A stretch of 64,000 nucleotides of DNA from Prevotella sp. GTDB taxonomy: Bacteria; Bacteroidota; Bacteroidia; Bacteroidales; Bacteroidaceae. Where the stretch lies: NCBI GenBank assembly GCA_017475265.1, contig JAFVFY010000026.1:1-64000 (forward strand), given 5' to 3'. Every line of letters begins with the position of its first letter. The first letter of the stretch is position 1. The position numbers and the translations under genes are program-made. Positions 41,362 through 48,700 of this stretch are shown piece after piece. The notes beneath the pieces are model-generated. The model saw only the letters and a program-made list of their open reading frames with translations. It searched no databases and was not told where the DNA came from.

Positions 41362-43137
41362 ATGTTTCTATTTCAAAAAGGACAAAAGATAGACAACCGC
41401 TATACGGTAGCGTTTCCGCATAAGGAAGGTTCTTATGCGGAAACATACCGCGTAAGGGATGCGAGTGGGAAACTGAAGTTTCTGAAGCTGTTATACTACT
41501 CGAAGTTGCAATATTCACAGTTTGATAAGGATGGCTGCATCATTGAGGTGGAGATGGCGAAACTGCTGAATCATCCGAACGTCTGCAAATTTGTTGATAG
41601 CGGGAAGGTGATAGCCAACGGACAGCAACTTGCCTATATCGTGACGGAGTTTGTGAGTGGCGAGACGCTTGATAAACGGATAGCACGCGATGGTGATTTG
41701 AGCGTTTATGAAATCAAGCAAGTGGCAAAGGCCCTGCTATCTGCCTTGCAGTATCTTCACTCACAGCCAACTCCAATCATCCATAATGAGGTAACTATCC
41801 AAAACCTGATGCTTGACTTGTCGGGAACCTTGGAGAACTTGAAGCTGATTGATTTTGGCTATGCCAGATTCTTGAACCAAGAGCCAGCAAAGCCAAATCT
41901 GAAACAACTTAACCCGTTCTACATGGCTCCAGAGCGGTTGAACGGGGTGAGTTGTGTGCAGTCAGACCTGTTTTCCGTAGGTGCTATCCTTTATCTGCTT
42001 ATCTTTGATGAACTGCCTTGGTTCTTCGACGCATCAAGGATGAGCGACCAACAAATAGTTGAGCGATTGCAAACAGAAAGAGAGCGTCCGCTGCGAATGC
42101 CCACTATTGATATGTTTGAGTTAGACGAGCAACTGCTGAACATCATCAGCAAGGCTTTAAGCCCAGAGGCTGAAGACCGTTTCCAGAGTGCTGAAGAGTT
42201 CATAAAGGCTCTCAACGGAGAAATCAAAGTAGAAAAGCCTGAACATAAGCGTAAGGTAAAAGAAGGAGAGACTAAGGAAAAGCCTATTCCTCATAGAATT
42301 GCGAAAGGCGAAGGCTTTGCTGCCATTGCTGGCATGGATGAACTGAAGGAATTGCTACAGCGGGAGGTCATTGATGCCATTCTCAATCCCGAAGAGTATG
42401 CTCGCTATGGCCTTTCCATCCCCAATGGCATGTTGCTCTATGGCCCTCCTGGATGTGGCAAGACTTTCTTTGCAAAGCATTTTGCTGAAGAAGTAGGCTT
42501 CAATTATATGGAAGTAAAGCCCAGCACGCTGAAAAGCAAATGGGTTAATGCAACGCAGGAAAACATTGGGAAAATGTTTGAAGAAGCAGAGAAGAATGCG
42601 CCGACGATTATTTTCATTGACGAAATGAACGAGCTGGTTCCTAATCGCGACAATAGTAATGTACATGAAATGTCGCTTGGAGCTGTCAACGAGATGCTTG
42701 CCCAAATGGACAGGACGGGCGAAAAAGGTATTTTCATCATCGGAGCAACCAATTATCCGAACATGATTGACCCAGCCATCTTGCGTGCCGGTCGTCTCGA
42801 CAAGAAATACTATTTGGCTCCGCCAGACAAGAAGGCACGTGAACTGATGTTGAGGATGTATCTTAGTAAACGACCATACGACTTTGGCATCGACTACGGA
42901 CATCTTGCAGAGTTGACCCAATACTATGTTTCTGCTGATTTGAAGCTGATTGTAGATGATGCCTCGCGTAAGGCTCTCGTCAGCAGAAGTAAGATAACCC
43001 AACGACTGCTTGAAGAAGTGATTGCAGCAACAAGGCCATCACTGTCTGAAAAGGAGCTACAGAAATATGAACGTATCAAAGCCGAAATGAACGGTGAAAA
43101 GATAGAGACTAACAAACGCCCGAAAATAGGGTTTTAA
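41362..43137 (+). CDS. Protein kinase-like / AAA+ ATPase fusion
   Basis: 591 residues from ATG 41362, 7 bp after the Hsp70 stop (an earlier in-frame start at 41317 would overlap Hsp70). Residues ~9-275 are a Ser/Thr kinase fold with glycine loop EGSYAETYRV, IDFGYARF and MAPERL, but the HRDxKxxN catalytic loop reads HNEVTIQN: the base Asp is Glu and the Lys is gone. Catalysis may be weak or absent. After a Lys/Glu-rich linker comes a classical AAA+ domain: GPPGCGKTFFAKHFA (~360), IIFIDEMNE (~417), GATNYP and the arginine-finger segment LRAGRLDKKY (~474), like FtsH/Cdc48 types. It probably remodels or extracts clients recognised by the Hsp70 branch. Confidence 0.82.
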   Translation: MFLFQKGQKIDNRYTVAFPHKEGSYAETYRVRDASGKLKFLKLLYYSKLQYSQFDKDGCIIEVEMAKLLNHPNVCKFVDSGKVIANGQQLAYIVTEFVSGETLDKRIARDGDLSVYEIKQVAKALLSALQYLHSQPTPIIHNEVTIQNLMLDLSGTLENLKLIDFGYARFLNQEPAKPNLKQLNPFYMAPERLNGVSCVQSDLFSVGAILYLLIFDELPWFFDASRMSDQQIVERLQTERERPLRMPTIDMFELDEQLLNIISKALSPEAEDRFQSAEEFIKALNGEIKVEKPEHKRKVKEGETKEKPIPHRIAKGEGFAAIAGMDELKELLQREVIDAILNPEEYARYGLSIPNGMLLYGPPGCGKTFFAKHFAEEVGFNYMEVKPSTLKSKWVNATQENIGKMFEEAEKNAPTIIFIDEMNELVPNRDNSNVHEMSLGAVNEMLAQMDRTGEKGIFIIGATNYPNMIDPAILRAGRLDKKYYLAPPDKKARELMLRMYLSKRPYDFGIDYGHLAELTQYYVSADLKLIVDDASRKALVSRSKITQRLLEEVIAATRPSLSEKELQKYERIKAEMNGEKIETNKRPKIGF

Positions 43138-43148
43138 TCAACTTCATT

Positions 43149-43652
43149 ATGGAACAAAACGAATTGTTATTGAGGACGGCATTCGCCTGCATGTCGTGCG
43201 ACGGCGACATCGCGCCCGAGGAGATCGATTTGATTAAGCAGATGGCGACTGAAAAGCATCTGTTTGGTGATATAGACATTGACAAAGAACTTGATAAACT
43301 TGTCGATGAAATTAACTTGAAGGGAAAAGGTTTCCTAAAGCAATATCTGATTAGCTTGGCTGAGCAAACTTTGACGGAAGAAGAAGAACTGAAAGTGGCG
43401 GATGTTGCCGTACAAACTATCCGAGCCGACAATGTTGTTCAGTATAGTGAAATCAAGTTCTTCAAGGTGCTTCGCTCCAATCTGAAAGTCGTTTCGGACG
43501 AGACACTGCTTGAAAAGATTGACGACATAGACGAGAACTATCTGGCCCAAGACATCCGTGCTGACTATCTGCAAATGTACGATGACTATTTCAACACGAT
43601 AGAGTTGCCAAAGTTTGAAAATCTTGATTCAGTTGCGAAAGAAGTGAAGTAA
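43149..43652 (+). CDS. TerB-like protein
   Basis: 167 residues, all helical, with the acidic TerB/DUF533 signature at the N-terminus (TAFACMSCDGDIAPEEIDLIKQMA) and later TLTEEEELKVADVAVQTI and YSEIKFFKVLRSNL. TerB proteins bind divalent metal and occur in tellurite-resistance (ter) loci and other stress or phage-response neighbourhoods next to membrane complexes. Here it is the last gene of the Hsp70 operon, 11 bp after the kinase/AAA+ gene. The exact role is not known. Confidence 0.75.
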   Translation: MEQNELLLRTAFACMSCDGDIAPEEIDLIKQMATEKHLFGDIDIDKELDKLVDEINLKGKGFLKQYLISLAEQTLTEEEELKVADVAVQTIRADNVVQYSEIKFFKVLRSNLKVVSDETLLEKIDDIDENYLAQDIRADYLQMYDDYFNTIELPKFENLDSVAKEVK

Positions 43653-43674
43653 TGCCCGACAGCATAGAGGATGT

Positions 43675-43773
43675 AGTAGAAGCCACCCAATCCTCAATGT
43701 CAAGTCCTTCGATATGTTCAAAGTTCTTGACATTGTGGGTGATGATAGTCAACCCTTTGGCTTTGGCAGCGTA
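43675..43773 (-). pseudogene. C-terminal remnant of a PIN-domain (VapC-like) toxin
   Basis: Minus-strand codons from 43773 read YAAKAKGLTIITHNVKNFEH then IEGLDIEDWV. This matches the last third of PIN-domain toxins, where a residue following the T(H/N)N element and the IEGL..EDW end are conserved. A stop lies immediately upstream and the rest of the gene is absent. It runs against the terB 3' end. Confidence 0.6.
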
Positions 43774-43860
43774 TTAACGTGGTAGGTTACTGCCAGCAAA
43801 TAAAGTATGTCATTTTTTAGAATCGCCCATGCTGGAGGCCGAAAAAGAAAAACATGGTGT

Positions 43861-43952
43861 TTAGGTGACAGAAGTATGATACTTAGGTGGTGCAAGTATG
43901 ATACTTAGGTGACAGAAGTATGATACTTAGGTGGCGCAAGTATAATAGTTAG
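43861..43952. repeat. Four 22-bp iteron-like direct repeats
   Basis: Units begin at 43861, 43883, 43905 and 43927, each starting TTAGGTG and ending in AAGTATGATAC. Units 1 and 3 carry ACAG and units 2 and 4 carry G(T/C)GC in the middle, so they alternate. At each unit junction AAGTATGATACTT forms a 13-bp palindrome. No spacer sequences are present, so it is not a CRISPR. Confidence 0.9.
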
Positions 43953-44023
43953 TCATCACAAACGGCATAGATTGATGGAGAGTTACACATTTTCGTTGTG
44001 ACAAATGAAGAAAAGAAAAAGGA

Positions 44024-44472
44024 TGCAATTTTTCTCACGAAAAGTTTTTAAAAACACTATACATTCCTACATTTTTGTTGTAACTATCTAAAGATAAATG
44101 GTTTAGATAATGTATAGAGCCTACATTTTTGATGAGCTCTATACATTCATTGAGAAAGGACGTAGGTTGATGACTGCAATAACGTATCTAAGTATCGGAT
44201 AATCAGTTTGTTTCACTTTGTTTCTCCCGTGGAAACAAACAGTTTCTACGGGAGAAACAAACAGTTTCCACGGGAGAAACTAAAACAGAGGTTGGTTATT
44301 GTTACTACTTTCCTACGTTATGTATGTGGATAAAGTCCGTTTACTGCCTATGTATAGTGGCACTATAAAATGTATGGTCTATACATAAACTAACATTCTG
44401 TATATATGTGAGTTAGAAGAAAAATGTAGGAATGTATAGTGAAATCAAAAAAAGTTCGTGAGAAAAATTGCA
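44024..44472. mobile_element. 449-bp MITE-like element with 53-bp terminal inverted repeats
   Basis: The ends 44024-44076 and 44420-44472 are inverted copies: 18 identical bases (TGCAATTTTTCTCACGAA), 13 diverged bases and 22 bases of which CACTATACATTCCTAC is the core, all aligned without gaps. No coding frame is supported inside. The interior contains a 12-bp-arm hairpin (44109-44120 with 44136-44147, AATGTATAGAGC) and three palindromes at 44220-44280. Target-site duplications are not obvious. It could be a non-autonomous mobile element or a cis site for a lost replication or integration protein. From 43653 to 44484 no intact gene is seen. Confidence 0.7.
44220..44280. repeat. Three GTTTC..GAAAC palindromes
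   Basis: 17-bp units at 44220-44236, 44242-44258 and 44264-44280, with 5-bp spacers. Unit 1 is the exact reverse complement of unit 3. Same layout as the four TTCCC..GGGAA units at 5403-5484. Confidence 0.88.
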
Positions 44473-44484
44473 GAAGTGTCCCCG

Positions 44485-45891
44485 TTAGGATGCTGATAGA
44501 AGGGGTATGTGGGTGCTCTTGATGGCCCATTCGCGGGGGTAAAGGTTGTTGGCGCGTGAACCGATGTTCTTGGCGATGCCTAGCGGTTGGCCTTGATAAG
44601 CCACAACGACGATGCCGCGTGGCGTATCGGGAGGCAGGACGATGGCCTCACGGCGTAGATAGGCGATGGCCTGTTCGTAGGAGAGGTCTGCAACGGGGTG
44701 CTGTGTCGGGTCGAAATCTATTGACAGCGCCTCGGCGCAAGGCGAGCTTTCCATCTTGTTCAGACGGGCTAAGGCCGAAGTGATAGCTTTCGCCTTTTTT
44801 GTTCCCCCTTGGTGCTCGTTGTCGCCCTGCTTTCTCAGCACGGCCACGAAGAGTCCTTCGCTGTGCGTCAGACCAGGGATGAAACGGTAGACAGGAGCGT
44901 CGAAGCCGGGGAGGAGCGAGCCGCAGATGTTCCAGTCGGGTAGGGTAGGGATGTTGATGAACGAAGCGTCGAAATGCTCGGCTATCCACTTCACGTTCTC
45001 CTCGTTCTCCTTGGTGTTGAAGGTGCAGGTGCTGTAGATGATGATGCCGCCAGGACGGAGGCAGGGCCAGATGTCGCTGACTATCTGACGTTGCAGCTGC
45101 CAGCAGCGCTCCACGTTCTGGGGACTCCACTCGCCGATGGCAGCAGCGTCCTTGCGGAACATGCCCTCGCCAGAGCAGGGGACGTCGCAGAGGATGAGGT
45201 CGAACGTTTCTTTCAGGCCGTTGCGGGCGAAGTCCTGGGGGTAGTTGTTGGTGACGAGGCTGTTGGGATGCCCCCATTTCTGGATGTTCTCGCTGAGTAT
45301 CTGCGCCCGCTTCCTGATAGGCTCGTTGCTGACCAGCAGACAGTCATCGGGAAGGACGGAGCGCAGGGCCGTGGACTTCCCGCCGGGAGCGGCACAAAGG
45401 TCGAGACAATAACCGTTAACCAATAAACAATAACCGTTAACCAATAAACAATAACCGTTATCCAATGAACAATCGCCGTTAGCCAATAAACGATGACCGT
45501 TATCCAATAAACAATAACCGTTATCCAATGAACAATCGCCGTTAGCCAATAAACGATGACCGTTATCAAGAATGGAGCGGGTGCAGTGGACGATGAACTG
45601 CGACGCGGCCTCCTGGACATAGTAACAGCCGGCATGAAAGAGCGGGTCGAAGGTGAAATTTGGACGCTCTGAGAGATAGAATCCGTCAGGACACCAGGGA
45701 ACGGGGGAGAATTGAGAATTGAGTATTGAGGTTTGAGATTTTTGTTTTTTGGATTTCCGGGGGTTCAGTCTGATGCTGACGGGCGGTTCCTCGTCGAAAG
45801 CCTCGAGGAAACGTGAGAAGCGGTCATGGCCAAAGACTTCCTCCGTGTGGCGCAGGAATTCCGGGGGCAATGATTTGCTGTTATTCGTCAT
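44485..45891 (-). CDS. RsmB/RsmF-type rRNA (cytosine-C5) methyltransferase with heptad insert
   Basis: 468 residues. A SAM-dependent m5C RNA methyltransferase: motif I DLCAAPGGKST, the two-cysteine mechanism in CDVPCSGEGMF and YSTCTFNTKENE, and an N-terminal domain (SIRLNPRKS; YVQEAASQ) plus a C-terminal RNA-binding tail (VVAYQGQPLGIAKNIGSRAN) as in YebU/RsmF. Residues ~107-162, just before motif I, consist of eight 7-residue repeats (LxNGxxx) encoded by eight 21-bp units. A second dispersed repeat adds SILNSQFS near residue 55. Despite both inserts the conserved blocks are intact and in frame, so the enzyme is probably functional. It stands alone, downstream of nothing on its strand. Confidence 0.88.
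   Translation of the reverse strand: MTNNSKSLPPEFLRHTEEVFGHDRFSRFLEAFDEEPPVSIRLNPRKSKKQKSQTSILNSQFSPVPWCPDGFYLSERPNFTFDPLFHAGCYYVQEAASQFIVHCTRSILDNGHRLLANGDCSLDNGYCLLDNGHRLLANGDCSLDNGYCLLVNGYCLLVNGYCLDLCAAPGGKSTALRSVLPDDCLLVSNEPIRKRAQILSENIQKWGHPNSLVTNNYPQDFARNGLKETFDLILCDVPCSGEGMFRKDAAAIGEWSPQNVERCWQLQRQIVSDIWPCLRPGGIIIYSTCTFNTKENEENVKWIAEHFDASFINIPTLPDWNICGSLLPGFDAPVYRFIPGLTHSEGLFVAVLRKQGDNEHQGGTKKAKAITSALARLNKMESSPCAEALSIDFDPTQHPVADLSYEQAIAYLRREAIVLPPDTPRGIVVVAYQGQPLGIAKNIGSRANNLYPREWAIKSTHIPLLSAS
45406..45573. repeat. Eight 21-bp tandem units inside the methyltransferase gene
   Basis: Eight units such as CAATAACCGTTAACCAATAAA and CAATCGCCGTTAGCCAATAAA run head to tail (168 bp). They differ at few positions and preserve the reading frame. 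A block of three unit types appears twice in the same order, showing duplication of a 63-bp higher-order unit. Confidence 0.92.
45707..45740. repeat. GAGAATTGAGAATTGAG repeat inside the methyltransferase gene
   Basis: A further copy of the TTGAGA family, coding for SQTSILNSQFS in the N-terminal part of the enzyme. Confidence 0.8.
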
Positions 45892-45955
45892 ATACTATTT
45901 GGTTGGCGAAGGTAGTTGTTTTTTAGGTGATAATGACAACTTTTCCTTAAAAAGT

Positions 45956-45986
45956 TTTGTGCTTTCGACTTTTTTAATTAATTTTG
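45956..45986 (+). promoter_or_regulatory. Promoter of the FAS1-SusCD operon
   Basis: TTTG at 45956-45959, a 19-bp spacer and TAATTTTG at 45979-45986. The predicted leader is about 70 nt. No sigma/anti-sigma or hybrid two-component gene lies next to the operon. Confidence 0.75.
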
Positions 45987-46063
45987 CCGACGATTAATAT
46001 ATTTTTTAATCACTAACCATTGAATTTGACCTAAAACTTAAATACTAATACATTATCATTTAT

Positions 46064-48673
46064 ATGATTACAGGAAAGCCAAAAGGCCGATGGCTGCTGG
46101 GTCTATCATTTATCATTTATCATTTGTCGTTTAGCGTTGCGCTCACTTCGTGTAGTGAGAAGGACGAGCTGATGGACCAGCCGTCGTGGTTGGGCAACAG
46201 CATCTATGAGCGGCTGCAGGAAGACGGCAACTACAAGTACACGCTGCGGCTCATCGATGACCTGGGACAGAAGGAGGTGCTTAGCAGGACCGGCTCGAAG
46301 ACCGTCTTCGTGGCTTCCGACGACACCTACGAACAGTTCTTCCGCCAGAACACCTGGGGTGTGCATAAGTACGACGACCTGACGTCGGCGCAGAAGAAGC
46401 TGCTCTTCAACAGCGCGATGGTGAACAACGCCTACCTCGTGGAGCTGCTGAGCAACGTCAGCGGTAACCCGCCGTTGCAGGGACAATGCATGAGGCGCGA
46501 GACTGCGGCCTCGGTGTTCGACAGCGTGGCCCGCTGCTACCCCGACGAGATGCCCAACACCGAGTTCTGGGCACGCTATAAACAGAAGAAGGAGGGCATC
46601 GTGCTGCTGCGCGACAACACGTCGAAGCCCATGATTCACTTCCTGCCCAAGTTCATGCGCCGCAACAACATCACCGACGAAGACCTGAGCATACTCACCA
46701 ACGGCGTTTCGACTTCTGCCGCCGAGTCGTGGGTGAACGGCAAGAAGCTCACCGAGACAGACATCACCTGTAAGAACGGCTACATACAGAAGGTGGACGG
46801 CCTGGCTACGGCTGCTGACAACATGGCTGAGATTATCCACAACCATGCGAACATGTCGCTCTTCGCCTCGCTACTCGACCGCTTTTGTGCTCCCTACTAC
46901 GACGATGCTGCCACGAAGGAGTATAATCGTCTGTATGATAATGAGGATAGTGTGTTTACGCTGAAGTATTTTTCCTCAACGAGCAATGTCGGGCAGTATG
47001 GTGCCTCGCAGGGTGGGGAGCTGCTTAACGACCCCGATGGAAAGGCCGTCGATGCCCATTTGGGTTTTGACCCCGGCTGGAGCCAGTATATGTATGCCAA
47101 CACCTCAGGACGTGACCTTCACTACGATGCCGGAGCCTTGCTGGTTCCGAAGAATGAAGCCCTTGAATATTGGTGGAACCACGACGGTAAGGCCCTGCAG
47201 GATATGTATCATGCCTGGGAGAATGTCCCCATGAAGGTGCTGGTGAAGATGTTGGACCTCAACCTTATACGCACGTTTACTGAAACCGTTCCTTCAAAGT
47301 TCAAGAACATCGTCGACAACACCACGAAGGTGCCCATCGGCATCACCCGTGAGCATGTGGACAGCTGTTTTATGGGGTGCAATGGTGTGGTCTATCTGCT
47401 TAACCGTGTGTTTACCCCTGCCAGCTACTCGTCGGTATCGTTCCCGGCACTCATCAACGAGCAGACCATGAACGTCATCTACTGGGCCATCGAGACGCTC
47501 GACTTCGAGCCTTACCTTAACTCCATGGACTCTTACTACAGCTTCATCATCCCGACGAACACCGCCATGCTGCGCTATGTAGACCCCTGTACCTACGGAA
47601 GCTCCACCTCTATTTTATATGAGTTCTACTACGACAACGACCGGAAGGCGGTGCGTGCCCGTCGCTATAACTACGACCTCGCGACGCATGAGATTATCGA
47701 CGACGGCAAGGAACTGAACGACGCTACCGATTCACAGGTGGAGAACCGTCTGCGAGACATGCTCGACAACCTTATCATTGTGGGTAACATCGAGGACGGC
47801 CATACCTATTACCGTACGAAGGGTGGCAGCGTCATCAAAGTGGGAACCTCACCCGAAGGGATGACCGTCAGCGGCGGCCTGCAGATAGAGGAGGATCTGC
47901 CTGTCAGCGTCACGACCATCTATGACCAGACGACCAATGGCAACGGCAAGAGTTACGTCGTGGAGGAGACCATGCCCATGGGAAGCCGCCGCTCGCTCTA
48001 CAGCATCCTCAACGGACGGGAGAACTGCACCCGGTTCTTTGACCTGCTGCTCAACGGAGGAACCGCGAACACGCTGCTGAAGGCACGCATGAGCAGCTAT
48101 ACCTGTGCCGACTATAACTGTTCGCTCTTCGATGCCTATAACTATACTGTCTATGTGCCCACCGACAGCGAGATGGAGAAACTGCACAACGACGGTCTGC
48201 TGCCCGACTGGACGGACTATGAGAACCTTACCGCCGAGCAGTTCGGAGGCGATGCCTCGCTGCTGAAAAAGGCGCAGACCATCGTGGCTAACCGCATCCT
48301 GAACTTCCTGAAGTACCACATACAGGATAACTCCGTGTTCATCGGCGGCGAGCCTACGGTGAACGTGAAGTACGAGACCTCGACACTCAACCCCCTGAAC
48401 AACCGATTCTTCAGCCTCACCGTCAATGCCGACGACGACAAGCTCACGATCGTAGACCAGTTGGGTAACGAGCGAAAGGTGGTGAAGGGCGACAACTATA
48501 ACCTCATCGGCCGGGAGTACTGGATTCAGAACGCCCAGAACGTGAACAATACCCAGCTCTACAACGCCAGCGACGTGGTGGTACACCAGATAGACGGTCC
48601 GCTGTTCTACCAGGAGGCACAGCTGACCAAGTGGCAGGAAGAAGTGGAAGCGTTAATGCCAGATAATGAATAA
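46064..48673 (+). CDS. Large FAS1 (fasciclin)-type lipoprotein
   Basis: 869 residues, exported as a lipoprotein (lipobox VALTSC after LLGLSFIIYHLSFS). Fasciclin-like segments are visible: YKYTLRLIDDLGQKEVLSR with TVFVASDDTYEQFF, then MSLFASLLDRF, and near the end NYTVYVPTDSEMEKL with RILNFLKYHIQD, matching the FAS1 H1 and H2 boxes. FAS1 domains mediate protein or polysaccharide adhesion. It opens the operon with two SusC/SusD pairs, so it is probably an outer-membrane, surface-exposed accessory to nutrient capture. The hydrophobic signal core comes from a dispersed ATTTATCATTT repeat. Confidence 0.75.
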   Translation: MITGKPKGRWLLGLSFIIYHLSFSVALTSCSEKDELMDQPSWLGNSIYERLQEDGNYKYTLRLIDDLGQKEVLSRTGSKTVFVASDDTYEQFFRQNTWGVHKYDDLTSAQKKLLFNSAMVNNAYLVELLSNVSGNPPLQGQCMRRETAASVFDSVARCYPDEMPNTEFWARYKQKKEGIVLLRDNTSKPMIHFLPKFMRRNNITDEDLSILTNGVSTSAAESWVNGKKLTETDITCKNGYIQKVDGLATAADNMAEIIHNHANMSLFASLLDRFCAPYYDDAATKEYNRLYDNEDSVFTLKYFSSTSNVGQYGASQGGELLNDPDGKAVDAHLGFDPGWSQYMYANTSGRDLHYDAGALLVPKNEALEYWWNHDGKALQDMYHAWENVPMKVLVKMLDLNLIRTFTETVPSKFKNIVDNTTKVPIGITREHVDSCFMGCNGVVYLLNRVFTPASYSSVSFPALINEQTMNVIYWAIETLDFEPYLNSMDSYYSFIIPTNTAMLRYVDPCTYGSSTSILYEFYYDNDRKAVRARRYNYDLATHEIIDDGKELNDATDSQVENRLRDMLDNLIIVGNIEDGHTYYRTKGGSVIKVGTSPEGMTVSGGLQIEEDLPVSVTTIYDQTTNGNGKSYVVEETMPMGSRRSLYSILNGRENCTRFFDLLLNGGTANTLLKARMSSYTCADYNCSLFDAYNYTVYVPTDSEMEKLHNDGLLPDWTDYENLTAEQFGGDASLLKKAQTIVANRILNFLKYHIQDNSVFIGGEPTVNVKYETSTLNPLNNRFFSLTVNADDDKLTIVDQLGNERKVVKGDNYNLIGREYWIQNAQNVNNTQLYNASDVVVHQIDGPLFYQEAQLTKWQEEVEALMPDNE
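46097..46135. repeat. TTTATCATTT...TTTAGCG repeat forming a signal peptide
   Basis: Encodes LSFIIYHLSFSV of the lipoprotein signal. Same family as 48716-48752, 52207-52246 and 61318-61356, all ending in TTTAGCGT. Confidence 0.8.
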
Positions 48674-48700
48674 ATAATAAATGTAAGAAAGGAATGTAAG

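Noticed and set aside
43861..43952. Possible CRISPR array
   Set aside because: Units are contiguous 22-mers without spacers and no cas gene is in the window.
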